Shown here: positions 50,352 to 59,269 of the stretch, piece after piece
Position numbering within the stretch: position 1 is the first letter of the stretch
Layout of the letters: each line of letters opens with the position of its first letter
Source of the DNA: Ancylobacter amanitiformis
Lineage (GTDB): Bacteria; Pseudomonadota; Alphaproteobacteria; Rhizobiales; Xanthobacteraceae
Direction of reading: 5' to 3'
Assembly: GCF_030814815.1 (NCBI RefSeq)
Contig: NZ_JAUSVR010000001.1
Span: 434,001 to 498,000 of the forward strand
DNA length: 64,000 nucleotides
Program-made: the position numbers and the translations under genes
The notes under the pieces: generated by a model
The model's input: the letters and a program-made list of their open reading frames with translations, nothing else
What the model was told of the DNA's origin: nothing
Databases searched by the model: none

Positions 50352-50490
50352 AATCCCGGCCTGGCCCGAAACCCCGGTTTGGCCTGAGACGCTAGGCTTG
50401 GCCTGAGACGCTAGGCTGGGCCTGAGACGCTAGGTTTGGCCTGAGACACCAGGCTTGGCCTGAGACACCAGGCTTGGCCTGAGACCCTTG
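50343..50490 (+). repeat. 19-bp tandem repeat array after greA
   Basis: Six close copies of a 19-nt unit (ggcctgagacgctaggctt and variants with acaccagg) start at 50381, 50400, 50419, 50438, 50457 and 50476. Two degenerate copies at 50343 and 50362 precede them, and the first includes the greA stop. The period is not a multiple of three. No spacer sequences separate the units, so it is a minisatellite and not CRISPR. About 80 nt follow before the next gene. Confidence 0.95.
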
Positions 50491-50571
50491 CCGCCCGCGC
50501 CGTCTGGAGCGGGCGGCACCCTTCCCTTCTCGCCCCATCCTTCCCCGATCCGCCAACCGCGCCGAGCCGCC

Positions 50572-51645
50572 ATGCACCCGGATGAAGGCCCCGCCTGGCC
50601 GGAAGGCATCGAGGCGGTGGCGCCCAGCTTCAAGCGGCGCTTTTCCGGCGTGGTCGCAACCGTGATCGGCGTCGTCCCGGCGCAGGCCCGCCACCTCGCC
50701 ATTCGCGCGCTCGGCCCCCTGCCCGATTCGGTACCGCAACTGGGCTGGCGCCAGTTCCGGCTGGGCAGCTGGCGGCGACCGAACGGGCGGCGCTGGCGCA
50801 TCTGGCACGCGCGGCGCGACACGGAAATGATGTTCGGCCTGCTGCTGCGCGATGTGCTGCGCCAGCCGTGGAAGCTCGTCTTCACCTCCGCCGCGCAGAA
50901 GCGCCACGGCCCCTTCCTGCGCTTTCTCATCGCCCGGATGGACCGGATCATCGCGACCTCGCCGCAGGCCGCCTCCTATCTCGACGTGCCCTCCACCGTG
51001 GTGATGCACGGCGTCGACACCACGCGTTATCGCCCGGCGCCCGCGCGCGCCGCCGCATGGGCCGCCACGGGCCTGCCCGGCCGCTACGGCATCGGCGTGT
51101 TCGGCCGTGTGCGGCACCAGAAAGGGCAGGACCTGTTCGTCGAGGCCATGGCGGATCTGCTGCCGCGTCATCCGGACTGGACCGCGGTGGTCATCGGCCT
51201 GTCGACACCGACCGAGCAGCCCTTCCTCGCCGGCCTCAAGGCGCGCATCGCCCATGCCGGGCTCTCCGAGCGCATCCTTATCCTCGGCGAACAGCCGATC
51301 GCCAAGATGCCGGAATGGTTTCGCTGCCTGTCCATCGGCGTCATTCCCGCGCGCTGGGAAGGCTTCGGGCTGGTGCCCATCGAGGCCATGGCCAGCGGCA
51401 CGCCAGTGGTCGCCGCACGCTCGGGCGCGGCTCCCGATCTGGTGAAGGATGGCGTCACCGGCCACCTCGTGCCCGTAGACGATCAGGCCGCGCTCACCCA
51501 CGCGATCGATCGCCTGATGGGGCTGGATGAAGAGGCTCGCGAGGCGGTGGGCCGCACGGCGCGCGCGCATGTGCTCGCCGAATTCTCCATCGAGCGCGAG
51601 GCCGAGAAGATCAATGCGGTCTATGAGGAGATCTGGCGCGGCTGA
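50572..51645 (+). CDS. Glycosyltransferase family 4
   Basis: 357 residues of GT-B fold, most like lipopolysaccharide-core mannosyl/galactosyl transferases. N-terminal half: VATVIGVVPAQARHLAI, FTSAAQKRHGPFLRFLIARMD; C-terminal half: RYGIGVFGRVRHQKGQDLFVEAM and the donor-binding RWEGFGLVPIEAMASGTPVVAARSGAAPDLV. ATG 50572 begins the domain. It converges with the next glycosyltransferase gene, their ends overlapping by 25 nt. Probably LPS core synthesis, inferred from family. Confidence 0.88.
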   Translation: MHPDEGPAWPEGIEAVAPSFKRRFSGVVATVIGVVPAQARHLAIRALGPLPDSVPQLGWRQFRLGSWRRPNGRRWRIWHARRDTEMMFGLLLRDVLRQPWKLVFTSAAQKRHGPFLRFLIARMDRIIATSPQAASYLDVPSTVVMHGVDTTRYRPAPARAAAWAATGLPGRYGIGVFGRVRHQKGQDLFVEAMADLLPRHPDWTAVVIGLSTPTEQPFLAGLKARIAHAGLSERILILGEQPIAKMPEWFRCLSIGVIPARWEGFGLVPIEAMASGTPVVAARSGAAPDLVKDGVTGHLVPVDDQAALTHAIDRLMGLDEEAREAVGRTARAHVLAEFSIEREAEKINAVYEEIWRG

Positions 51646-52478
51646 GGCGGCGCGGCCTCGGTCGGTTCCCCGGCCTGCCGCGCCAGCGCCACCCGCGCGC
51701 CATCCCGCCCGCGCTTCCAGTAATCGCGCACCCAGTCCACCGGCCCGAAACCGGGCCGCATGCGCGTGCCCCAGGCGCCCGCTCCGTCCTCGGCCACTTC
51801 CAGCGGCTTGGGCGCGCCGTGGAACACCACCACGGCCGCCCGTGCCGGCTTGCGGATGCGCTTGAACAGCAGGTTGAGCGGGTAATGCGGCACGAGATGC
51901 CGGCGGAACGAGACGGCGAAACCGGGGGGGAAATAATGCCGGTCGCGGGCCTTGATGCCGATATAGCGCTGGTCGTTCTTCACCAGCGCATAGGCCGCGT
52001 CCGGGTTCGCCATGACATCGAGATAGAGGTGATCCTGCTCGCCCGGCCGCCACGCGACCATCGAACTCTGCGCCCCGCGATCCGGCCGCATCGAGACGGG
52101 CAGCAGTTCCCACACATTGGGGTTCCACTCGCGCAGCACATGCAGGCCGGGCCGGGCTCGCGCATGCGCGATGATCGGATCGAGCGAGCGCAGGATCACG
52201 ATGTCGAGGTCGAGATAGACGGCGAGGTCGACGCCCGCGAGGATGCCGGGCGCGAACATGCCCAGCTTGGGCCAGCAGCCGCGCCAGCGCAGGCCCAGCG
52301 CCCCGGTGGCGGGCAGGTCCGCCACCTCGACCTCCGGCCGCAGCCCGTCCGGTCGATCGGTCAGGCAGATGAAGCGGAACGGCTCGCTCACATGGTCGCT
52401 GACGCCCTGGTAGAGGATATTCACATCCTCCGCCGGGTAGGCCTCGCCCCATTTGATGCAGACGAAGGCGAGCGTCAT
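51621..52478 (-). CDS. Glycosyltransferase-like protein (GT-A fold, DxD motif)
   Basis: 285 residues. Has VCIKWGEAYPAEDVNILYQGVS, FRFICLTDRPDGL and the metal-binding YLDLDIVILRSLDP, a pattern of GT8/GT32-like enzymes. Subfamily not recognised. The C-terminal segment VFHGAPKPLEV resembles the acceptor-side HF-G-KPW of related proteins. Its ATG overlaps the stop of the ELM1-like gene by 4 nt (ATGA), so the two are coupled. The neighbours suggest a surface-sugar role. Confidence 0.78.
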   Translation of the reverse strand: MTLAFVCIKWGEAYPAEDVNILYQGVSDHVSEPFRFICLTDRPDGLRPEVEVADLPATGALGLRWRGCWPKLGMFAPGILAGVDLAVYLDLDIVILRSLDPIIAHARARPGLHVLREWNPNVWELLPVSMRPDRGAQSSMVAWRPGEQDHLYLDVMANPDAAYALVKNDQRYIGIKARDRHYFPPGFAVSFRRHLVPHYPLNLLFKRIRKPARAAVVVFHGAPKPLEVAEDGAGAWGTRMRPGFGPVDWVRDYWKRGRDGARVALARQAGEPTEAAPPQPRQISS

Positions 52479-53500
52479 GACGCGTTTTCCGGAAAGGTGA
52501 GGCCGAGCATCGGCGCGATGGCGCGGGCCAGCAGGTCGCGCGCATTCTCGGGCGGTGGAACCAGCCGCGCCAGCGTCGCGGCGAAGGGATCGGGCGTGAT
52601 CGTCGCCATCGGCAGGATGGCGAGGTGCGGGCCGGCCATGCCGACGATGACCTCGTTGGCATAGTGCTTGTGCACCAGCCGCGACTTGAGGGCAATGACC
52701 GGGCGCCCGGCCGCCAGCCCCTCGGCCAGCATGCTCATCGAATCCTCGGTGACGACCACCGCATCCGCCCCGAACAGGTCGCGCACCGACCCGGCGCCGG
52801 CGTCGCGATAATCGAGGAATTCGGCCAGCGTACCCGCCTGCGCCAGGGCCTTGAACCGGTCGGAGACCGCCTCCGGCGTGCGGCGCGAATTGGCCACGCG
52901 CCAGCGCACGCCGAAGCGCGCCGTCACCGCCGGGACAAAGGCGAGCAGCGCCTCCCACTCATCCCGCGGGAATTCGCGCCGATAGGCGGAGCCGCCGATC
53001 AGCAGCGCGAGCGAGGCACCGCGCAGGTCCTCGGGCCGGCGCAAGGGGCGCGGGGCGGCATAGGCCTCGCGATCAATGGTCGAGGGGATCGGCGCATAGG
53101 CCGCGCCGGGATCGCCCGCCTGCCGCGGCGAGGAAACGATGGTCAGCGTGAGCGGGCCGGGTTCATACCCGTCGAGAGCCCCGGCGAAGATGAACGGAAC
53201 GCGGAAATGGCGCGACAGCAGCAGGCCGCACGCAATGGTGGGCCAGCCGGAAGCAACGATGACGTCCGGCCGGGTCAGCGCGTCGAGATCGAGGGCATAC
53301 ATCCATCTGAGCCAGAAACGCGCATCCCGGCCGAAGCGCCGCATGACCAGCTTGCGCATGTCGCTGCTGGCAAAGCGCGCCGGCCGCACCTCCAGGCGTG
53401 AAACCTCGACCGGGGTCAGCCGCGCTATGGCGAGCGCCAGCCCCTCGGCCTGATGGAAATGGCCGGGCTTGGCATCGCGCAGGATGAGAACGCGTTTCAT
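52475..53500 (-). CDS. ELM1/GtrOC1-like family protein
   Basis: 341 residues of the family named after plant mitochondrial fission factor ELM1 and bacterial nucleoside-diphosphate-sugar-related proteins. Typical pieces: LILRDAKPGHFHQAEGLALAI, VIVASGWPTIACGLLLSRHF, LALLIGGSAYRREF and VVVTEDSMSMLAEGLAAGRPVIAL. The last resembles the C-terminal donor site of GT-B enzymes such as MurG, so it is probably a glycosyltransferase. Both neighbours on the same strand are glycosyltransferases. Biochemistry unknown. Confidence 0.83.
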   Translation of the reverse strand: MKRVLILRDAKPGHFHQAEGLALAIARLTPVEVSRLEVRPARFASSDMRKLVMRRFGRDARFWLRWMYALDLDALTRPDVIVASGWPTIACGLLLSRHFRVPFIFAGALDGYEPGPLTLTIVSSPRQAGDPGAAYAPIPSTIDREAYAAPRPLRRPEDLRGASLALLIGGSAYRREFPRDEWEALLAFVPAVTARFGVRWRVANSRRTPEAVSDRFKALAQAGTLAEFLDYRDAGAGSVRDLFGADAVVVTEDSMSMLAEGLAAGRPVIALKSRLVHKHYANEVIVGMAGPHLAILPMATITPDPFAATLARLVPPPENARDLLARAIAPMLGLTFPENAS

Positions 53501-53519
53501 GTGGCTCCGCCGGAACCGC

Positions 53520-54422
53520 TCAGGCCGCGGCGGGGGAGAAGAGCCGGCGCACGCGGGCCACCAGCCGCTTGATCTTGCGTACCCGCTTCTCGATCTTGCG
53601 GTCGAGCTTGCCCTTCATGGTCGCGCCGGCATAGGCCGAGTTCGTGCGGTGCGCGAGGAAGATGTCGCGCGCGGGATGCTGCGAATCCGCGTGGTTCGGC
53701 TTGATCTGGCCGATATAGTGGATGATGCCCGCGCCGGCCCAATCGACGGGCGGGCCCTTGTAGACGCCCTTCTCCAGCCGGCGGTGCAGGTTCCAGCGCT
53801 CGTCCAGCACCAGCCATTGGCCGCTCAGCGCGCCGTTCAGCGCATCCTGATCCAGCACCGGCAGGTTCGGGTGCTCGGTGGCGAATTGCGAGGCACGCTC
53901 GGTCAGCTTCTCCTCGCGCCACTTCACGAGGTCGATCAGCAGGATGCCGGCGTTGAAATAATTGGTATCCGCCGGCAGGCCGATAGCGAGGTTGCGTTCG
54001 AAATGGCGGTTCTCGCGGCGGCGGGCATCGTCATGAACGGCGCCGACGGCCAGCCCCTGCATGTCGATGTCGCGCAGCGGCCTGAGGCTGTCGTTCACGA
54101 TGGCGTCGCAATCGATATAGAGCAGCCGCGTCTCGTCCTGGTCGACCCGGAAGGGCATGAGAAAGCGGGCATAGGTGGTGCGCGAGACATGCAGCGCGAT
54201 CGGCATGCCGGCGAGGAAGCGCATGTCCTCCTCCGTCAGGTCGATCATCACGAGATTGTCGAGCGGATAGCTCGCCCGCAGCGCCGCCTTCTCCGCCACG
54301 GTGAGGCGGTCGCCGAAGACATAGACCTTGGTGTAGTCGTCCCGCGCATTCGCCGCGAGCGAGGCCAGCATGACGGCCGTCAGCTCGACGTAGCCGGAAT
54401 CGGTCGCGGTGGCCACGATCAT
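53520..54422 (-). CDS. Glycosyltransferase family 8
   Basis: 300 residues. GT8 motifs: VATATDSGYVELTAVMLASLA at the N-terminus, YIDCDAIVNDSLRPL (DxD metal site), YFNAGILLIDLVKWREE, LDQDALNGALSGQWLVLDERWN and IIHYIGQIKPNH. Retaining transfer of glucose or galactose onto LPS or another surface sugar is likely. A basic tail (LDRKIEKRVRKIKRL) may sit on the membrane. Its ATG overlaps the stop of the AsnC-type regulator by 4 nt. Confidence 0.9.
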   Translation of the reverse strand: MIVATATDSGYVELTAVMLASLAANARDDYTKVYVFGDRLTVAEKAALRASYPLDNLVMIDLTEEDMRFLAGMPIALHVSRTTYARFLMPFRVDQDETRLLYIDCDAIVNDSLRPLRDIDMQGLAVGAVHDDARRRENRHFERNLAIGLPADTNYFNAGILLIDLVKWREEKLTERASQFATEHPNLPVLDQDALNGALSGQWLVLDERWNLHRRLEKGVYKGPPVDWAGAGIIHYIGQIKPNHADSQHPARDIFLAHRTNSAYAGATMKGKLDRKIEKRVRKIKRLVARVRRLFSPAAA

Positions 54423-54895
54423 GGGGAAACGCCCTCCATCGGCACCACGGCCGCATCCTTGGTCTGCTGGAGCGTGAGAGCGGTCTTCACGTTGCGCACG
54501 TTCGGCGCGCCTGTCAGTTCCAGCACGAAGTTCTGAAAGGTCCGCAGGTCCGGCGCAACACAGAGCAGGATGAAATCGGTTTCGCCCGACAGCATCCAGC
54601 AGGAGCGCACCAGCGGCCAGCGCCCGACCTGCGCGGCGAAGGCGGAGAGATCCCCCTCGGCCTGGCTGACCAGGTGCACCATGGCGAAGGCCATCAGGTC
54701 GAAGCCGAGCTTCTTCTCGTCCAGCAGGCCGCGATAGCTCTTGATGATGCCTTCCTCTTCCAGCGAGCGCACGCGGCGCAGGCAGGGAGGCGCGGAAATG
54801 CCGACGCGCTGCGACAGTTCGACATTGGTGATACGCCCGTCATCCTGAAGCTCGCGAAGAATGTTCCAGTCGATCGCGTCAATACGGCGGGCCAC
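54419..54895 (-). CDS. Lrp/AsnC family transcriptional regulator
   Basis: 158 residues: N-terminal helix-turn-helix (IDWNILRELQDDGRITNVELSQRVGISAPPCLRRVRSLE, continuous in the protein) and a C-terminal RAM ligand domain. In this position (divergent from trxB) orthologues are widespread in Hyphomicrobiales. The start is a GTG at 54895 with ggaga upstream. It is the first gene of a run into three glycosyltransferase-like genes, joined by a 4-nt overlap. Ligand unknown, most likely an amino acid. Confidence 0.9.
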   Translation of the reverse strand: MARRIDAIDWNILRELQDDGRITNVELSQRVGISAPPCLRRVRSLEEEGIIKSYRGLLDEKKLGFDLMAFAMVHLVSQAEGDLSAFAAQVGRWPLVRSCWMLSGETDFILLCVAPDLRTFQNFVLELTGAPNVRNVKTALTLQQTKDAAVVPMEGVSP

Positions 54896-55188
54896 ACGAC
54901 ATCTCCGTTTGCGGCGGCCGAGACGGCGCGCCCTTCGCAGCTGCAAAATAGACGAGAAGCCGCGCAGAGCAATTATCTTGCGCGCCGCTCCTGCGCAATC
55001 TTCCCTCTGGAAAACTGGTCGATAGAAACGCCATCTTCAGCCGCGCCCTTGCGGTGCAGCGTGGCAGCTCCTACATTTTCGCATGGCTGCCTTGGGCCTG
55101 CCTTGCGACGGGCGCATGAGTCACCATGTCGCGTTATTCCATCCGGGCAACGGCCGCGCGCCGCTGCCGTCTTCAGAGCGAGAGCAGC

Positions 55189-56181
55189 ATGTCGTCGGCC
55201 ACCCGTCCGGCCTCCACCCCGGCAACCAACCATGTGAAGGTGCTGATCATCGGCTCCGGGCCGGCCGGCTATACGGCGGCGGTCTATGCCGCGCGCGCCA
55301 TGCTGGAGCCGGTGCTGATCCAGGGCATCCAGCCGGGCGGCCAGCTCACCATCACCACCGATGTCGAGAACTATCCCGGCTTCGCCGATCCGATCCAGGG
55401 CCCGTGGCTGATGGAGCAGATGCAGGCCCAGGCCGAGAAGATGGGCACGCGCATCGTCTCCGATATCGTCACCAAGGCCGATTTCTCGCGCCGCCCGTTC
55501 CGCATCGAGACCGATTCCGGGCAGGCGTGGATCGCCGAGACCGTCATCCTTTCCACCGGCGCGCAGGCCCGCTGGCTGGACCTGCCCTCCGAGCAGGCCT
55601 ATCGCGGCCATGGCGTCTCCGCCTGCGCCACCTGCGACGGCTTCTTCTACCGCGGCCGGCAGGTGATCGTGGTCGGCGGCGGCAACACCGCCGTCGAGGA
55701 GGCGCTGTTCCTCACCAATTTCGCCTCCAAGGTCACGGTGGTGCACCGCCGCGACAGTTTCCGCGCCGAGCGCATCCTGCAGGAGCGGCTCTTCGCCCAT
55801 CCCAAGGTGGAGGTGGTGTGGAACGCCGCCCTGCACGAGGTGAAGGGCGAGGACGAGCCGCCACATGTGACTGGCGTGGTGCTGAAGGACGTCGTCACCG
55901 GTGCTCTGCACGAGCGTGCGGCGGATGGCGTGTTCATCGCCATCGGCCACGCGCCGGCCACCGAGCTTGTGGCGGGCCAGCTCAAGCTCAAGCCGTCGGG
56001 TTATGTGTGGACGGCGCCCGATTCGACGCAGACCTCGGTCGAGGGCGTGTTCGCCGCCGGCGACGTGGCGGACGATGTGTTTCGCCAGGCCGTGACGGCG
56101 GCGGGCATGGGCTGCATGGCAGCCCTCGAAGTCGAACGATTTCTCGCGGCGCGTGAGCCGCTGGCCCAAGCAGCCGAGTGA
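55189..56181 (+). CDS. trxB: Thioredoxin reductase
   Basis: Flavoprotein that reduces thioredoxin with NADPH. 330 residues. FAD-binding VLIIGSGPAGYTAAVYAARA, redox centre C146-A-T-C149, NADPH loop VIVVGGGNTAVEEALFLTNFA followed by HRRDSFRAERIL, and C-terminal GVFAAGDVADDVFRQAVTAAGMGCMAALE. ATG 55189 is preferred; an upstream ATG at 55126 would add 21 basic residues. The 293-nt gap before it holds the promoters for trxB and the AsnC-type gene. A lysR gene follows directly. Confidence 0.95.
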   Translation: MSSATRPASTPATNHVKVLIIGSGPAGYTAAVYAARAMLEPVLIQGIQPGGQLTITTDVENYPGFADPIQGPWLMEQMQAQAEKMGTRIVSDIVTKADFSRRPFRIETDSGQAWIAETVILSTGAQARWLDLPSEQAYRGHGVSACATCDGFFYRGRQVIVVGGGNTAVEEALFLTNFASKVTVVHRRDSFRAERILQERLFAHPKVEVVWNAALHEVKGEDEPPHVTGVVLKDVVTGALHERAADGVFIAIGHAPATELVAGQLKLKPSGYVWTAPDSTQTSVEGVFAAGDVADDVFRQAVTAAGMGCMAALEVERFLAAREPLAQAAE

Positions 56182-56198
56182 AGCGGGAACCCGGGCGG

Positions 56199-57122
56199 AT
56201 GGAAAACAAGGCGAACCGGGCACGCGACATGGATTGGGACAAGCTCAAGGTTTTCCACGTGGCGGCGGAGGCGGGCTCCTTCACCCACGCCGGTGAGGCG
56301 CTCGGCCTGTCGCAATCGGCGGTCAGCCGGCAGGTCTCGGCGCTGGAGCAGGAACTCAACATCCCGCTATTCCACCGCCATGCGCGCGGGCTGATCCTGA
56401 CCGAGCAGGGCGACCTGCTCTACCGCACCGCGCACGAAGTGTTCATGAAGCTGGAGGCGGCGCGCGCCAAGCTCACCGACAGCCGCGAGAAGCCGAATGG
56501 CGAGTTGCGCGTCACCACCACGATGGGCCTCGGCACGCACTGGCTGACCGCGCGCATCGGCGAGTTCCTCGAGCTCTATCCCGATATCCGCATCACCCTG
56601 ATCCTGACCGACGACGAACTGGACCTTGCCATGCGCGAGGCCGACGTCGCCATCCGCCTGCGCCAGCCGGTGCAGCCGGACCTGATCCAGCGCAAGCTGT
56701 TCACCGTGCATTTCCACGCCTTCGCCTCGGCGGAATATCTCAAGCGCAACGGCCATCCGCGCACGCTGGACGAATTGGAAAAGCACCGCATCATCCTGCT
56801 CGGCGGCCCGATCCCCTCCTATTTCCAGGCGCTGAACTGGCTGGAGCGGGCGGGCATCGAGGACGGGCAGGAGGGGCGCATCCCGGCCCTGTCGGTCAAC
56901 AACGTGCTCGGCCTCAAGCGCGCGGTGGAGCGCGGCGTCGGCATCGGCATCGTGCCGGATTACCTGCTGGAGGATTCCGCCACGCTGGTGCAGCTCTTCG
57001 CCGAGCGCACCACGCCGACGCTGGAAGCCTATTTCGTCTATCCGCAGGAAATGCGCTCGGTGGCGCGCATCCAGGTATTCCGCGACTTCCTCGTCGCCAA
57101 GGCGCAGCGCTGGAATTTCTGA
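56199..57122 (+). CDS. LysR family transcriptional regulator
   Basis: 307 residues: N-terminal winged helix (WDKLKVFHVAAEAGSFTHAGEALGLSQSAVSRQVSALE) and a periplasmic-binding-like effector domain (GELRVTTTMGLGTHWLTARI onwards). Possible starts are a GTG at 56178 overlapping the trxB stop, ATG 56199 and ATG 56229; 56199 has the best spacing from gcgg. The gene follows trxB within 17 nt, so it may regulate or sense redox or thiol stress; targets unknown. Confidence 0.9.
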   Translation: MENKANRARDMDWDKLKVFHVAAEAGSFTHAGEALGLSQSAVSRQVSALEQELNIPLFHRHARGLILTEQGDLLYRTAHEVFMKLEAARAKLTDSREKPNGELRVTTTMGLGTHWLTARIGEFLELYPDIRITLILTDDELDLAMREADVAIRLRQPVQPDLIQRKLFTVHFHAFASAEYLKRNGHPRTLDELEKHRIILLGGPIPSYFQALNWLERAGIEDGQEGRIPALSVNNVLGLKRAVERGVGIGIVPDYLLEDSATLVQLFAERTTPTLEAYFVYPQEMRSVARIQVFRDFLVAKAQRWNF

Positions 57123-57499
57123 GCGCCCGCCCTCCCCGCCGCCGCCGCCCGCCCAAACCGCTATCGATCGCTCCAGCCCGAACCGTGTCCCTCTTGGGAT
57201 GCGGCCGACGGCGTTTACGGCAGGCGCCGCGCGCTCGCGCCGACCGCACGGAGCATCAATTTTAGGCACTCATCCGAATGCCCAAAGGCTGTTCCAGACA
57301 CGCGAAGCTCTGGATTCACGCAATGTGCACGCCGTATTGCAGCGGTCGCAGGGTGGACGCCCGACATTTTAGTTCTACTTTTCTTTCCAGAACGACCGTT
57401 TCGGTCCGCATTGCGCGCCGTCAGCCACTTCAATTGCGCATGCCTGGTATGCAGGCATAAATTATTGCAAGTTGCCCGCGCATTGAGCATATTCAGGAC
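57123..57499. other. Gene-free stretch of lower GC content
   Basis: No gene is supported between lysR and the candidate small RNA. From about 57250 to 57480 the GC content is visibly lower than in the rest of the window. It holds a small hairpin (tgcctg/caggca, 57441-57457) and, at 57465-57493, TTGCAA-N17-CATATT, a possible sigma-70 promoter for the RNA that follows. It may contain gene remnants. Confidence 0.55.
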
Positions 57500-57594
57500 G
57501 ACACCGATGCATCTGCTTCGGCTGTTCCCCTCTGGAAGGTTCGCCGCTCAGGCGGCGATACTTAGCCGGGCTCTTTTGAGCCCGGCTTTTTTTT
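57500..57594 (+). ncRNA. Candidate small RNA ending in a strong terminator
   Basis: A possible promoter (57465-57493) is followed about 95 nt later by one of the strongest intrinsic terminators of the window, yet no credible gene lies between. The interval holds a hairpin (cgccgct...ggcggcg, about 57543-57557), a pyrimidine-rich single strand cccctctgg, and the terminator stem. The next protein gene starts 143 nt beyond it. I cannot match it to a known family. It might also be a leader or the 3' end of a longer transcript. Confidence 0.5.
57564..57594 (+). terminator. Strong rho-independent terminator
   Basis: Perfect 10-bp stem agccgggctc (57564-57573) / gagcccggct (57578-57587), tttt loop, and an eight-T tail (57587-57594). 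Ends the candidate small RNA. Confidence 0.92.
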
Positions 57595-57736
57595 GGCTCG
57601 TGCCCATTTTGTCCCGGCGCCACCGCAGGCCGCCGACGCGCGCGGCATGCCGGCATTGGCATTGCTTCCCATTGGCCGCACACTGCGTCGGGGGATGAGC
57701 GATGCCGCTCGCGGAGTGGCACGTCGGGGGGCAGGC

Positions 57737-59239
57737 ATGCTGCGGGCCGTGCACGACAAATACGCCGTCGCCCTGCTGATGGTGCTGTTCTGGGGTGGAG
57801 CGCTGTGGCAGGCGGATCTGCCCGGCCTCTACATGGACGGCGTCAACCCGGATTATCTCGCCGCCCGCTTCTTCAATCGCGCCCTGCCCAATACCGTGTG
57901 GATCCTGCCGGCGAAAGGCCCGATCCTGCTCGGCTCGCTCTATCACGGGGTGCAGAACTATTATGTCGACCTGCCGGTGTTCTGGCTGCTCGGCATTTCG
58001 CTCCTCTCGATCCGCATCGCCCAGTCGCTGTTCGGCGCGGCGATCGTCCTGCTGCTGTATTTCCTTGCCGTGCGCGTGACACAGAACCGCCTTGTCGCGC
58101 TCCTCACGGCGGCGCTGCTGGCGACCGACATCGCCTTCCTCGTCTCGTTCCGCACCCAGTTCTACATCGTGCTGGGCGGCGAAGCCTGGCTGTTCGCGAG
58201 CCTGCTGGCGCTGTGGTCGCGCCACCGGGCCGGACCGTTGCTTTCCGGCCTGTTCTTCGGGCTGGCGATCTACGGCTATTTCGTCTTCGCCTTTTTCCTG
58301 CCGGCGATGATCCTGCTGATGCTGGCGCAGCCGCAGCGACATGTCCGGCTTTGGATGGGCGGTCTGGCGCTCGGCCTCCTGCCCTATGTGCTGGGCTATG
58401 TCTTCCTGTTCCGCGCCATCGGCGACGTTTCGTCGGCCATAGAATACCTCACCAGCCGACTTAGCGGCGTCGCCCCGCTTTCCGCCGCGGAATCGCTCTG
58501 GGAGCGGATCGAGGGCGCGTTCGCCCTCACGCGCCTTGCCATCACCAATGGCGGCAACGAAGCGATGATCTTCAGCGAGGCCCTCGGCAGCCCGTGGGGA
58601 GAGATCAAACTCGCGCTGTTCGCGACGATGGTCATCCTCGCCCTGCTCCGCCTGCGCTGGACGCCGCCGCATCGGCTCATCGTGCTGCTGCCGATCTCCT
58701 ACCTGATCTGCGCCACGCTGCTCGGCAGCCGCCTGTGGGTGCACCATTACAGCGTGCTGGTGCCCCTGGGCTACCTGCTGCTGGCGGTCACGGTAGGCGA
58801 CCTCGCCCGCGACCGGCGGCTCATCGCGGCGTCGGCCGTGGCCGCCCTCGCGCTGCTCGCGGTGAATGTTGGCCAATCCATCGGCTTTCACCGGGAACTG
58901 GCGGAAACCGGCGGCGTACGGAAACAGTCCGACGCGCTCACCCGGCTGGCGCAGGAGGCGCGCGAGCGGCCCCCCACCCTCTACGTGTTTCCCGAATGGG
59001 GGTTCTTCATGTCCTTCGCGCTGCTCACGGAGAACCGCGTGCGCTATGTGCTCGACCCCGCCGAGATCACGCGTGAGGCCTGCGCCTGCGATCAGGTGGC
59101 GCTCGCCTATTGGAACGACGCCGATACCGCTGCCTACCGGTCGCTGCTGGAGGCGAAGAACCTCCGCAACATCGAGACGACCGTCTACGCTCAGCGCGAC
59201 GGTCGCCCGGCCTTCCATCTCATGACGGGCACCTTCTGA
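57737..59239 (+). CDS. Membrane glycosyltransferase family 39-like protein
   Basis: About 500 residues with roughly ten helices and a C-terminal soluble part of about 100 residues. The first loop VNPDYLAARFFNRALP carries the acidic residues expected for polyprenyl-phosphate-sugar transferases of the PMT/ArnT group; helices such as LLLYFLAVRV and LLTAALLATDIAFLVSFRTQFYIVLGG follow. ATG 57737 with gggggg before it is preferred over ATG 57695. The acceptor is unknown, possibly lipid A or a glycoprotein. A cluster is not evident, since the next gene (msrP) converges. Confidence 0.75.
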   Translation: MLRAVHDKYAVALLMVLFWGGALWQADLPGLYMDGVNPDYLAARFFNRALPNTVWILPAKGPILLGSLYHGVQNYYVDLPVFWLLGISLLSIRIAQSLFGAAIVLLLYFLAVRVTQNRLVALLTAALLATDIAFLVSFRTQFYIVLGGEAWLFASLLALWSRHRAGPLLSGLFFGLAIYGYFVFAFFLPAMILLMLAQPQRHVRLWMGGLALGLLPYVLGYVFLFRAIGDVSSAIEYLTSRLSGVAPLSAAESLWERIEGAFALTRLAITNGGNEAMIFSEALGSPWGEIKLALFATMVILALLRLRWTPPHRLIVLLPISYLICATLLGSRLWVHHYSVLVPLGYLLLAVTVGDLARDRRLIAASAVAALALLAVNVGQSIGFHRELAETGGVRKQSDALTRLAQEARERPPTLYVFPEWGFFMSFALLTENRVRYVLDPAEITREACACDQVALAYWNDADTAAYRSLLEAKNLRNIETTVYAQRDGRPAFHLMTGTF

Positions 59240-59269
59240 CGTGCCCGTCGCGCCGCGCCGCGCCAGCGC

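Noticed and set aside
50343-50490. CRISPR array
   Set aside because: Units of 19 bp follow each other with no spacers, and no cas gene is present.
57215-57490. Minus-strand frame of 91 codons in the gene-free region
   Set aside because: No ribosome-binding site, no homology, and composition unlike neighbouring genes.
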